A stretch of 6,243 nt of DNA from an uncultured Oscillospiraceae bacterium (GTDB lineage Bacteria > Bacillota > Clostridia > Oscillospirales > Acutalibacteraceae). The notes beneath the pieces were generated by a model that did no database searches, was not told the origin of the DNA, and saw only the letters and a list, made by a program, of their open reading frames with translations. A program made the position numbers and the translations under genes. Location of the stretch: contig UQFM01000087.1 in NCBI GenBank assembly GCA_900540295.1, positions 1 through 6,243 of the forward strand. Reading direction: 5' to 3'. This document shows, piece by piece, positions 1 through 6,243 of this stretch (position 1 is the stretch's first letter; each line of letters opens with the position of its first letter).

Positions 1-41
1 GAGCCTTATCGTCGGCAGCGTCAGATGTGTATAAGAGACAG
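1..41 (+). other. Untrimmed Nextera i5-side sequencing adapter
   Basis: This is not genomic sequence. Bases 9-22 are the Nextera Read 1 overhang TCGTCGGCAGCGTC. Bases 23-41 are the 19-bp Tn5 mosaic end AGATGTGTATAAGAGACAG used by the engineered transposase. Bases 1-8, GAGCCTTA, sit exactly where the i5 index belongs and match the Nextera XT index I know as S521. Genomic sequence begins at base 42. Any ORF or motif that crosses base 41 is chimeric. Confidence 0.98.
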
Positions 42-519
42 AATCACTGACAGTTTCTTCAGAAGTTTTCCCATCGGAGGGCAACACTATGTCCGCATAT
101 TTTCGGTAATACGGCAAGCGTTCATAAAAAATTTCGTCAATGCTTTGCCCTTTGTCCGCCACCACACCTCGGGTTTTTATGTTGTTTAACCGTCGTTTCA
201 CCGTCTCCAGAGAAACATCTAAAAAAACAACCGTACCGTTTTGCCGGAGCTTTTGCATGGCTGCCGCACGGAACACAACACTGCCGCCTGTGGCAATCAC
301 AGTATTCTGACAATCCAAATCTAAAACCGCGGCACATTCCGTATCCAAGAAATACCCGATACCGTCTGTATCCATAATTTCCTGTAACAGTCGGTGTTCA
401 CGCTGCTGAATCAGCAAATCCGTATCGACAAAGCCGACGCCGATTGTTTTTGCCAAAAGCACACCGATTGTACTTTTGCCGGAAGCGGGCATACCGATTA
501 ACACGATGTTCCTTTGCAT
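42..519 (-). CDS. aroK: Shikimate kinase family protein (AroK-like), C-terminus cut off by contig end
   Basis: This is a small cytoplasmic P-loop kinase of the shikimate kinase family. Classical members phosphorylate the 3-hydroxyl of shikimate with ATP in the chorismate pathway. About 159 genomic residues are present and the family usually has 165-175, so only a short tail is missing. Visible features are a Walker A loop GMPASGKST (9-17), the DTD motif (32-34, Asp34), a lid arginine in KTRG (R117), and a late RLPYY motif (R134). The start is ATG at 519, because Walker A then falls at the usual distance and the ATG overlaps the pfkA stop. No clear Shine-Dalgarno precedes it. Two oddities are visible: the shikimate-binding FR motif reads F57-L58, and the shikimate-binding GGG reads GGS (78-80). 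The fold and ATP binding are secure, but shikimate as substrate is not. The open frame runs on into adapter sequence and gains a false tail that includes SYTHLTLPT. Confidence 0.85.
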
Positions 520-521
520 CA
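517..521 (-). promoter_or_regulatory. TGATG stop-start overlap (pfkA to aroK-like gene)
   Basis: On the minus strand the pfkA stop TGA (521-519) shares its A with the ATG (519-517) of the next gene, giving TGATG. The bases just upstream (GAAATTTCAATC) hold no purine-rich Shine-Dalgarno. Ribosomes finishing pfkA are therefore the probable source of initiation on the downstream gene, which is termination-reinitiation coupling. The overlap is seen directly; the coupling is inferred. Confidence 0.8.
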
Positions 522-1481
522 GATTGAAATTTCGTGTGCAACTCTGTACAAATCCAAATCCAAAGATTTCGACATGTTCAGCGCCTCAAAAATATCGTAA
601 TCCACAATATCGTCTTTTTGCATGGCAACCACACGGTTGCCGATACCCTGCTTCAAAAGCTCAACCGCGCGGTACCCCATTTGACTGCCCACAACGCGGT
701 CGCGCACAGTGGGTGAGCCGCCGCGCTGTACATGCCCGAGAATTGTGGCACGGGATTCCACTCCCGTTTCCTCTTCAATGCGCTTTGCCATCTCCTGCAC
801 ACCGCCGATGCCTTCGGCAACAACTACGATGAAATGACGCTTACCCGCCTTTTGCGTGCGCTGCATGCGTTCAATGACATCTTTTTCAAAATCGAAGTCC
901 ACTTCGGGAATTAAAATCGTAGTCGCACCGCATGCAATACCTGCATTTAAAGCGAGATAGCCTGCGCGTCTGCCCATGACCTCAACCACAGAACAGCGGT
1001 CATGCGATTCGGATGTATCCCGCAGACGGTCAACCATTTCCATAACCGTATTCATAGCGGTATCGTACCCGACGGTATAATCACAGCAGGCGATATCATT
1101 GTCAATTGTACCGGGAATACCGACACAGGGAATCCCGCGCAAAGACAAATCCCGCGCACCGCGGAACGAACCGTCACCGCCGATGACCACGATACCTTCC
1201 ATACCCAGTTCTTTACAGACCGTGATGGCTTTCTGCATGCCCTCTTCCGTTTTGAATTCGGGGCTTCTGGCAGAATATAAAATCGTGCCGCCGCGGTTAA
1301 TAATATTAGACACACTGCGCAAATTCATTTCGTACATATCGCCGTACATTAATCCGTTATATCCGCGGCGAATACCCATAACGCGAAATCCGTTTTCACA
1401 ACCGGAACGTACAACGGCGCGAATCGCCGCATTCATACCCGGCGCATCGCCGCCGCTTGTCAAAACACCGATGGTTTTCAT
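519..1481 (-). CDS. pfkA: ATP-dependent 6-phosphofructokinase
   Basis: PfkA phosphorylates fructose 6-phosphate to fructose 1,6-bisphosphate, the committed step of glycolysis, as a cytoplasmic tetramer. The 320 aa are the normal length for bacterial PfkA. Visible motifs are GGDAPGMN (10-17), R72 in the SAR motif, GGDGS (101-105), PGTIDND (123-129) with catalytic base D127, R162, MGRRAG (169-174), E223, and GHVQRGG (249-255) with H250 and R253. Gly104 and Gly124 mark the ATP-using type; PPi-dependent enzymes carry Asp and Lys there. Classical effector-site positions differ from the E. coli and Geobacillus enzymes: N59 in place of Asp, T187 in place of Glu, and A212 in place of Arg211, so PEP/ADP control may be weak or changed. 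The start ATG has GAGGTG 8 nt upstream and a sigma-A-type promoter in the 95-bp gap behind dnaE. The stop overlaps the next start. Confidence 0.97.
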   Translation of the reverse strand: MKTIGVLTSGGDAPGMNAAIRAVVRSGCENGFRVMGIRRGYNGLMYGDMYEMNLRSVSNIINRGGTILYSARSPEFKTEEGMQKAITVCKELGMEGIVVIGGDGSFRGARDLSLRGIPCVGIPGTIDNDIACCDYTVGYDTAMNTVMEMVDRLRDTSESHDRCSVVEVMGRRAGYLALNAGIACGATTILIPEVDFDFEKDVIERMQRTQKAGKRHFIVVVAEGIGGVQEMAKRIEEETGVESRATILGHVQRGGSPTVRDRVVGSQMGYRAVELLKQGIGNRVVAMQKDDIVDYDIFEALNMSKSLDLDLYRVAHEISI

Positions 1482-1489
1482 ACTCTTTT

Positions 1490-1495
1490 CACCTC
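1490..1495 (-). promoter_or_regulatory. Ribosome binding site of pfkA
   Basis: GAGGTG on the minus strand lies 8 nt before the pfkA ATG at 1481. It is a strong Shine-Dalgarno match (GAGGTGA with the next base) and fixes the start codon. Confidence 0.9.
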
Positions 1496-1507
1496 AAAAA
1501 AATGATT

Positions 1508-1532
1508 CAGATTATAATGATACACAAATCTG
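1508..1532. repeat. Small inverted repeat across the pfkA -10 region
   Basis: CAGATT (1508-1513) and AATCTG (1527-1532) form a perfect 6-bp inverted repeat with a 13-bp centre. It brackets the -10 element and the predicted transcription start. The position suits a repressor operator, but the arms are short and AT-rich and could arise by chance. I recognise no known regulator consensus. Confidence 0.3.
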
Positions 1533-1544
1533 CCGTAATGTCAA
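1517..1544 (-). promoter_or_regulatory. Sigma-A-type promoter for pfkA
   Basis: On the minus strand a perfect -35 TTGACA (1544-1539) is followed after 16 bp by TATCAT (1522-1517), a 5/6 match to the -10 consensus. Transcription would start near 1509-1511 and leave a leader of about 28-30 nt with the GAGGTG ribosome binding site inside it. A perfect TATAAT at 1516-1511 lies nearby, but it is 22 bp from TTGACA and has no -35 of its own. The promoter explains how pfkA and the aroK-like gene can be expressed apart from lysA-dnaE. Confidence 0.75.
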
Positions 1545-1576
1545 GATAAACCGACAAAATTAACAAAAAAACAGTT

Positions 1577-4500
1577 TTATTTTAACATTATGCCTATTTC
1601 GCCAAGTAACAACTGCAATTCGGTCAGCATTGGCATACAAACATCTACACCGCGCGCGGAAATATATTTTTTACGTGTATCTTTATAATACAAATAAACA
1701 GGTATGTTTCCTTCAAATATAGAAAGCAAATTTTTCACTTTTTTATCCTGCGGGCTGCCGAGCGTGTCGACTAACAGAGCAAGTCCCTGCCGAATCTCAT
1801 GCGGAATTTCAAGTTTTTTCGTAGCAGATGCGGACGGTGCAGACGGCAATTCCGAGGCGTCCGTTACAGACGCTTTATTCGGACAAGGAGCAATTCTGTC
1901 GGGAATCACTTTCACCTCGTCCTCATCCCGCAAAGACAAACGCCCGTCAATCAACAGAATATTTCCGGGAAGCAACAAATGTGAAAACTGTGCATAAATT
2001 TTCGGAAACAGCAAAAGTTCTATACTGCCGTAAATATCCTCTACGGTTACAAAAGCCATAGTGGTATCGTTCTTGGTCGTTTTCTTTTTGATGCCCGTCA
2101 CAATTGCCAAAAGCTTCACCGATGTACCGTCACGCAATCGGCTCATCTCATCATCTGCCGCTTCTGAAAGGTCGGAAATTCTTGCCACGCGAAGTTTTTC
2201 GGACAACGGAAGATACTCGGTCATCGGATGCCCCGAAAGATATAAGCCTGTGGATTCTTTTTCCAAATGCAAACGTTCCGCAATTTCAAATTCAGGACAG
2301 CGCTTATATTCAGGTGTATACACCTGCGTTTCTGCTGAGCCGATTGAAAAAATGTCCAATTGTCCGTCCACATTGCGGCGCATATCGGAATCCAGCCCTG
2401 CAACAATTTCAGGTAAATTTTGCATCATTTCACGGCGGTTCAGTCCCAAATCATCCAACGCGCCGCTTTTAATCAATCCTTCTACGGCACGCTTGTTAAA
2501 ATCCTTGCCGTGCATACGCTTGCAAAAATCATAAAAATCACTGAAAATGCCGTTTTCTTCCCGTTCCGCCGAGATTTCTTTTATAAATCCTCTGCCGAGA
2601 TTTTTAATCGCCAAAAGCCCGAAACGAATGGTTTTTTTATCCTTTGGAGAAAACGAATGCAGACTCTCGTTGACACTCGGCGGTAAAACACGTATGCCCA
2701 TACGGGTGCAATCGGCAATGTAAGCAGAGATTTTATCTGTATCGTCAATCACACTGGTTAAAAGCGCGGACATAAAGGCGCTCGGATAATGACATTTGAG
2801 ATACGCCGTTCTGTATGCGACAACCGCATAAGCGGCGGAATGGGATTTATTGAACGCATAGGAAGCAAACGAAGTCATGTCGTCAAAAATACTGTTTGCG
2901 ACATCTTCCGCAATCCCGTTTGCCACACAGCCGCAGCAAGCTACCGTACCGTCGGGATTGCGCATGCCGTGCACAAAATATTCGCGTTCCTCCTCCATGA
3001 CCTTATGCTTCTTTTTGGACATGGCACGTCGGACGACATCCGCCCTGCCGAACGAATACCCTGCAAGCGTGCGGAAAATCTGCATAACCTGTTCCTGATA
3101 CACCATACAGCCGTAGGTTACATCCAAAATTTCTTTCAACTGCGGCGTTTTATACTGAATTGCATCGGGATGATGGCGGTTCGCAATATAAGCGTCAATG
3201 GAGTCCATCGGTCCCGGTCTGTATAAGGAAATTACTGCGATTATATCTTCTAAGTTCTGCGGTTTCAGGCGCGTTAAAACGCTTCGCAGCCCTGCGGATT
3301 CACATTGAAATACGCCGTAGGTCAATCCCTTTGAAAACATACGGTAGGTTGCGGCGTCATCCAAAGGAATATTTTCAATTTGAAAATCAGGCTCTGTTTT
3401 TTGGATTGTTTTTACAGCATCACTGATTACAGTCAATGTACGCAGTCCCAAAAAATCCATTTTTAAAAGACCGAGTTCTTCAATCGTGGTCATGGTGAAC
3501 TGTGTAACAACGGACGCATCGTTACGTGCAAGCGGCACATATTCATGCACAGGGCGGTCTGTAATCACCACACCCGCCGCATGTGTCGAAGCGTGGCGCG
3601 GCATGCCCTCTACACTTTTTGCCGTGTCGATAAGCTCCTGTATTTTTTCGTTTTCCGTATACAGTTTTTTCAGTTCGGGATTCTTTTTAAGCGCCTTTTC
3701 AATCGTGATACCGATTTCTCGGGGGATTTGTTTGGATACGGCATCCACCGTATTATAGGGAATCCCCAATGCACGCCCGACATCCCGCACCGCCGCACGC
3801 GCCGCCATCGTGCCGAAAGTAACAATTTGCGCAACATGGTCTGCGCCGTACTTTCGGATAACATACTCAATAACCTCTTCACGGCGTTCATAGCAAAAAT
3901 CCACATCAATATCGGGCATGCTGATACGTTCGGGATTTAAAAACCGTTCAAAAATCAAGCTGTACCGCATCGGGTCAATGCCCGTAATGCCCATGCAATA
4001 TGCCGCGATACTGCCTGCACCCGATCCGCGCCCCGGTCCTACGGGAATATCTTTGGATTTCGCATAAGATATGAAATCTGCTACAATCAGGAAATAGTCA
4101 ACATATCCCATTTCCCGAATGACGGAAAGCTCATATTCCAAACGCTCTGTATAGGACTGCGGTACATCTGTACCGTAATTCCGATACAAACCCGCATAAC
4201 ATTTTTCACGGAAATAGTCAAAATGATTTTGTCCGTTCGGCACTTCAAAATGCGGTAGCTTCGTTTTACCGAATTCAAATTCCAAATTACACATTTGTGC
4301 AATTTTTTCGGTATTGTTTATTGCTTCGGGAATAAAATCAAAGGTTTCGAGCATTTCCGCTTCGGACTTCAAATAAAATTCATCCGTCCCGAATTCCAGC
4401 CCTGTATCTTCATCGATGGTATGGTTGGTCTGAATACAAATCAATACCTTCTGAATTTTGGCATCCGACTTCTTTACATAATGCACATCGTTGGTCGCGA

Positions 4501-5101
4501 CCAGAGGAATGCCTGTTTCCTTGGACAATTTCAGCAAATCGGGCAAAATTTCTTTTTGCTCTTTCATGCCGTGGTCCTGTAATTCCAAATAGTAATTCCC
4601 CTGCCCGAACACACGATTATACCAAAGCGCGGTTTCTTTCGCGCCGTCATAATCTTTCACGGCAAGTTTACGCGGAATTTCTCCCGCAAGACAGGCAGAG
4701 AGTGCAATTAAGCCTTCGGAATGCGCTTCCAAAAGTGCCTTATCCACACGCGGGCGCACATAAAATCCGTCCACCCAAGATTTGGAAACCATATAAATCA
4801 GATTTTTATAGCCGATTTCATTTTTACAAAGCAATACAAGATGGTAGCGCGTTGAATCCAGCCCGTGCACCTTATCCGTCAGCCCGCGTTCCGCGACATA
4901 CACCTCACAGCCGATAATGGGTTTTATACCGTGCGCTTTTGCCGCTTTGTAAAACTCGATTGCACCGTACATATTCCCGTGGTCTGTAATGGCAAGTGAG
5001 GTCTGCCCCATAGCTTTCGCGGCGGCACAAAGCGCATCCAAACGGCATGCGCCGTCCAGAAGGCTGAATTCCGTATGCAGATGCAAATGCGTAAACGCCA
5101 T
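1577..5101 (-). CDS. dnaE: DNA polymerase III subunit alpha (DnaE)
   Basis: This is a complete C-family replicative DNA polymerase of 1174 aa, the usual size for the DnaE1-like type. The PHP domain starts at once with HLHLHTEFS (5-13), DHGN (40-43), GCEVY (64-68), SACLAGEI (135-142) and NDVHY (204-208). The palm has GPGRGSGAGS (355-364), PDIDVDF (396-402) with catalytic D399 and D401, and KMDFLGLRTLT (547-557) with D549. A fingers segment has FNKSHSAAYAV (750-760). A helix-hairpin-helix-like stretch lies near 829-840, followed by a textbook beta-clamp-binding pentapeptide QLDIF (914-918), an OB fold (about 994-1070) and a C-terminal domain. The start ATG has GAGAGG 8 nt upstream. It sits 25 bp after lysA, with no promoter seen between them, so co-transcription is likely. 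In Clostridia a separate PolC usually shares replication; none is in this window. No frameshift or missing catalytic residue is seen. Confidence 0.98.
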   Translation of the reverse strand: MAFTHLHLHTEFSLLDGACRLDALCAAAKAMGQTSLAITDHGNMYGAIEFYKAAKAHGIKPIIGCEVYVAERGLTDKVHGLDSTRYHLVLLCKNEIGYKNLIYMVSKSWVDGFYVRPRVDKALLEAHSEGLIALSACLAGEIPRKLAVKDYDGAKETALWYNRVFGQGNYYLELQDHGMKEQKEILPDLLKLSKETGIPLVATNDVHYVKKSDAKIQKVLICIQTNHTIDEDTGLEFGTDEFYLKSEAEMLETFDFIPEAINNTEKIAQMCNLEFEFGKTKLPHFEVPNGQNHFDYFREKCYAGLYRNYGTDVPQSYTERLEYELSVIREMGYVDYFLIVADFISYAKSKDIPVGPGRGSGAGSIAAYCMGITGIDPMRYSLIFERFLNPERISMPDIDVDFCYERREEVIEYVIRKYGADHVAQIVTFGTMAARAAVRDVGRALGIPYNTVDAVSKQIPREIGITIEKALKKNPELKKLYTENEKIQELIDTAKSVEGMPRHASTHAAGVVITDRPVHEYVPLARNDASVVTQFTMTTIEELGLLKMDFLGLRTLTVISDAVKTIQKTEPDFQIENIPLDDAATYRMFSKGLTYGVFQCESAGLRSVLTRLKPQNLEDIIAVISLYRPGPMDSIDAYIANRHHPDAIQYKTPQLKEILDVTYGCMVYQEQVMQIFRTLAGYSFGRADVVRRAMSKKKHKVMEEEREYFVHGMRNPDGTVACCGCVANGIAEDVANSIFDDMTSFASYAFNKSHSAAYAVVAYRTAYLKCHYPSAFMSALLTSVIDDTDKISAYIADCTRMGIRVLPPSVNESLHSFSPKDKKTIRFGLLAIKNLGRGFIKEISAEREENGIFSDFYDFCKRMHGKDFNKRAVEGLIKSGALDDLGLNRREMMQNLPEIVAGLDSDMRRNVDGQLDIFSIGSAETQVYTPEYKRCPEFEIAERLHLEKESTGLYLSGHPMTEYLPLSEKLRVARISDLSEAADDEMSRLRDGTSVKLLAIVTGIKKKTTKNDTTMAFVTVEDIYGSIELLLFPKIYAQFSHLLLPGNILLIDGRLSLRDEDEVKVIPDRIAPCPNKASVTDASELPSAPSASATKKLEIPHEIRQGLALLVDTLGSPQDKKVKNLLSIFEGNIPVYLYYKDTRKKYISARGVDVCMPMLTELQLLLGEIGIMLK

Positions 5102-5109
5102 AGAAAAAA

Positions 5110-5115
5110 CCTCTC
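5110..5115 (-). promoter_or_regulatory. Ribosome binding site of dnaE
   Basis: GAGAGG on the minus strand lies 8 nt before the dnaE ATG at 5101, inside the 25-bp gap after lysA. It supports the chosen start, which also places the PHP motif HLHLH immediately at the N-terminus as in the family. Confidence 0.85.
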
Positions 5116-5126
5116 AAAATGAATCT

Positions 5127-6197
5127 TTATTTCAGTACGTTCTTATAAAAATCAAAACAGTCAAAGGTACGGAAATAATCGGCAGGCGTTTCCGCACGGC
5201 GAATCAATTCAAAACTGCCGTCGGTTTTCAAAAGAATTTCAGCGGATTTCAGCTTGCCGTTATAATTATATCCCATTGCAAAGCCGTGTGCGCCTGTATC
5301 GTGAATATAAAGTAAATCACCCATTTCAATTTCGGGCAGCATTCTGTCGATGGCAAATTTGTCGTTGTTTTCGCAGAGCGAGCCTGTGACATCATATTGA
5401 CGGTCACACGGCATGTTCTCCTTGCCCATGACCGTAATATGATGATACGCACCGTACATCGCAGGACGCATTAAATTAACCGCGCAGGCGTCCACACCGA
5501 TATACTCTTTGTGCGTATGCTTTTGATTGATGGCTCTGGTTACAAGGGCGCCGTAAGGTCCCATCATAAATCTGCCGAGTTCGGTATACAGAGAAACATC
5601 CCCCATATCGGCAGGTACAAGCACTTCGTCGTAAACCGCTTTAACACCTTTACCGATTTCTAAGATGTCATTCGGTTCTTGGTCGGGCTTATACGGGATA
5701 CCGATACCGCCCGAAAGATTGATAAATTTAATATTCGCACCCGTTTCCTGTTTCAGACGCACCGCAACTTCAAACAGAACTTTCGCCAAAGTCGGATAGT
5801 ATTCGTTGGTTACGGTATTGCTGGCAAGAAAAGCGTGGATACCAAACTCCTCGACACCTTTTTCCTTCATAATACGGAAGGCTTCAAATAATTGCTCTGT
5901 GGTCATGCCGTATTTTGCATCGCCGGGGTTGTCCATAATGCTGTTGGAAATTTTAAACAGCCCGCCCGGATTATAGCGGCAGGAAAGCTTTTTCGGCAGT
6001 TTGCCGAGTGTTTTCTCTAATATCTCAATATGCGTAATATCGTCCAAGTTAATGATTGCACCCATATCGTTTGCAAATTTGAATTCCGATGCAGGCGTAT
6101 CGTTGGAAGAAAACATCACATCGTCACCGACTGCACCGATGGCTTTGGAAAGCATCAGCTCCGTGACGGAAGAACAGTCACAGCCGCAGCCGTATTC
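5127..6197 (-). CDS. lysA: Diaminopimelate decarboxylase, N-terminus cut off by contig end
   Basis: LysA is a PLP-dependent fold-type III enzyme that decarboxylates meso-diaminopimelate to L-lysine, the last step of lysine synthesis. The 356 genomic residues are the C-terminal part of a protein usually about 420-440 aa long. The missing piece should hold the PLP-binding lysine. Counting from the first genomic residue, visible motifs are GIHAFLASNT (119-128, with the barrel histidine), the PLP-phosphate glycine loop SGGIGIPY (162-169), ELGR (206-209), the substrate-binding MRPAMYGAYHH (243-253), the catalytic CENND (275-279, Cys275) and DTGAHGFAMGYNYN (300-313). CENND with DTGAHG favours LysA over ornithine, arginine or carboxynorspermidine decarboxylases. 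The frame continues upstream into the adapter and would give a protein beginning MYKRQ; those five residues are artefact. The stop is TAA and dnaE follows after 25 bp. Confidence 0.93.
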   Translation of the reverse strand, partial: EYGCGCDCSSVTELMLSKAIGAVGDDVMFSSNDTPASEFKFANDMGAIINLDDITHIEILEKTLGKLPKKLSCRYNPGGLFKISNSIMDNPGDAKYGMTTEQLFEAFRIMKEKGVEEFGIHAFLASNTVTNEYYPTLAKVLFEVAVRLKQETGANIKFINLSGGIGIPYKPDQEPNDILEIGKGVKAVYDEVLVPADMGDVSLYTELGRFMMGPYGALVTRAINQKHTHKEYIGVDACAVNLMRPAMYGAYHHITVMGKENMPCDRQYDVTGSLCENNDKFAIDRMLPEIEMGDLLYIHDTGAHGFAMGYNYNGKLKSAEILLKTDGSFELIRRAETPADYFRTFDCFDFYKNVLK

Positions 6198-6243
6198 CTG
6201 TCTCTTATACACATCTCCGAGCCCACGAGACCGATCAGTATCT
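6198..6243 (+). other. Untrimmed Nextera i7-side sequencing adapter
   Basis: This is not genomic sequence. Bases 6198-6216 are the Tn5 mosaic end CTGTCTCTTATACACATCT. Bases 6217-6231 are the Read 2 overhang complement CCGAGCCCACGAGAC. Bases 6232-6239, CGATCAGT, occupy the i7 index position and match the index I know as N727. Bases 6240-6243, ATCT, begin the P7 sequence. Genomic sequence ends at 6197. Confidence 0.98.

Noticed and set aside
476..832. Plus-strand open frames opposite pfkA, dnaE and lysA (for example 476-832, 1099-1563, 2061-2534, 3545-3940).
   Set aside because: They lie antisense to genes with clear family motifs, show no recognisable domains and have biased composition. They are shadows.
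1511..1516. Perfect TATAAT hexamer (minus strand) as the pfkA -10 element.
   Set aside because: It is 22 bp from the perfect TTGACA and has no reasonable -35 at 16-18 bp. TATCAT at 1517-1522 fits better.
1560..1600. Possible rho-independent terminator after dnaE, suggested by a T-rich stretch on the minus strand.
   Set aside because: There is no GC-containing stem before the T run, only weak A-T pairing between A-rich and T-rich tracts. The end of the lysA-dnaE transcript cannot be placed.
2632..2638. Run of seven A (minus strand) in dnaE as a programmed frameshift site.
   Set aside because: The family reading frame continues unbroken on both sides, no stimulatory hairpin is obvious and a short alternative product would have no known role. 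The AAA AAA simply encodes Lys-Lys.
2923..2946. Cysteine cluster ACCGC (about residues 721-725) of DnaE as a zinc-binding site.
   Set aside because: It sits in a variable loop before the conserved ANG..ED segment, where relatives carry a lone GC. There is no second Cys/His pair at a suitable distance.
23..6216. Inverted 19-bp Tn5 mosaic ends at both sides could be read as a 6.2-kb composite transposon.
   Set aside because: Each mosaic end is joined outward to Illumina overhang and index sequence, and there is no transposase gene between them. They are tagmentation adapters.

Overview
The window is a complete library molecule or contig. It has an untrimmed Illumina Nextera adapter at each end (1-41 and 6198-6243), so the biological sequence is only 42-6197. 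Gene content and protein style (a long DnaE with an intact PHP domain, a Clostridia-like LysA, and the dnaE-pfkA neighbourhood) point to a member of the Bacillota, most likely class Clostridia. The GC content is moderate by eye and the genes are tightly packed. I judge this from protein similarity in memory, not from a search, so the genus cannot be named.

All four genes lie on the minus strand, so transcription runs from right to left. First is lysA (diaminopimelate decarboxylase, 5127-6197), which has lost its N-terminus at the contig end. It is followed after 25 bp by dnaE (DNA polymerase III alpha subunit, 1577-5101, complete, 1174 aa). A 95-bp gap (1482-1576) carries a good sigma-A-type promoter and a ribosome binding site. 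Next is pfkA (ATP-dependent 6-phosphofructokinase, 519-1481, complete, 320 aa). Its stop codon overlaps by one base the start of an aroK-like shikimate kinase family gene (42-519), which has lost a short C-terminal piece at the other contig end.

The layout suggests two transcription units: lysA-dnaE (lysine or peptidoglycan precursor supply plus replication) and pfkA-aroK-like (glycolysis plus a small P-loop kinase, with likely translational coupling). No RNA gene, CRISPR array, prophage, insertion sequence or defence system is visible.

This is mostly ordinary core genome. The points worth a second look are the adapter ends, which create false peptide tails on both terminal genes; the aroK-like protein, which lacks two shikimate-binding features; the PfkA, whose catalytic site is intact but whose classical allosteric site looks degenerate; and the DnaE PHP domain, which keeps its metal ligands. 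I found no convincing new multi-gene system.
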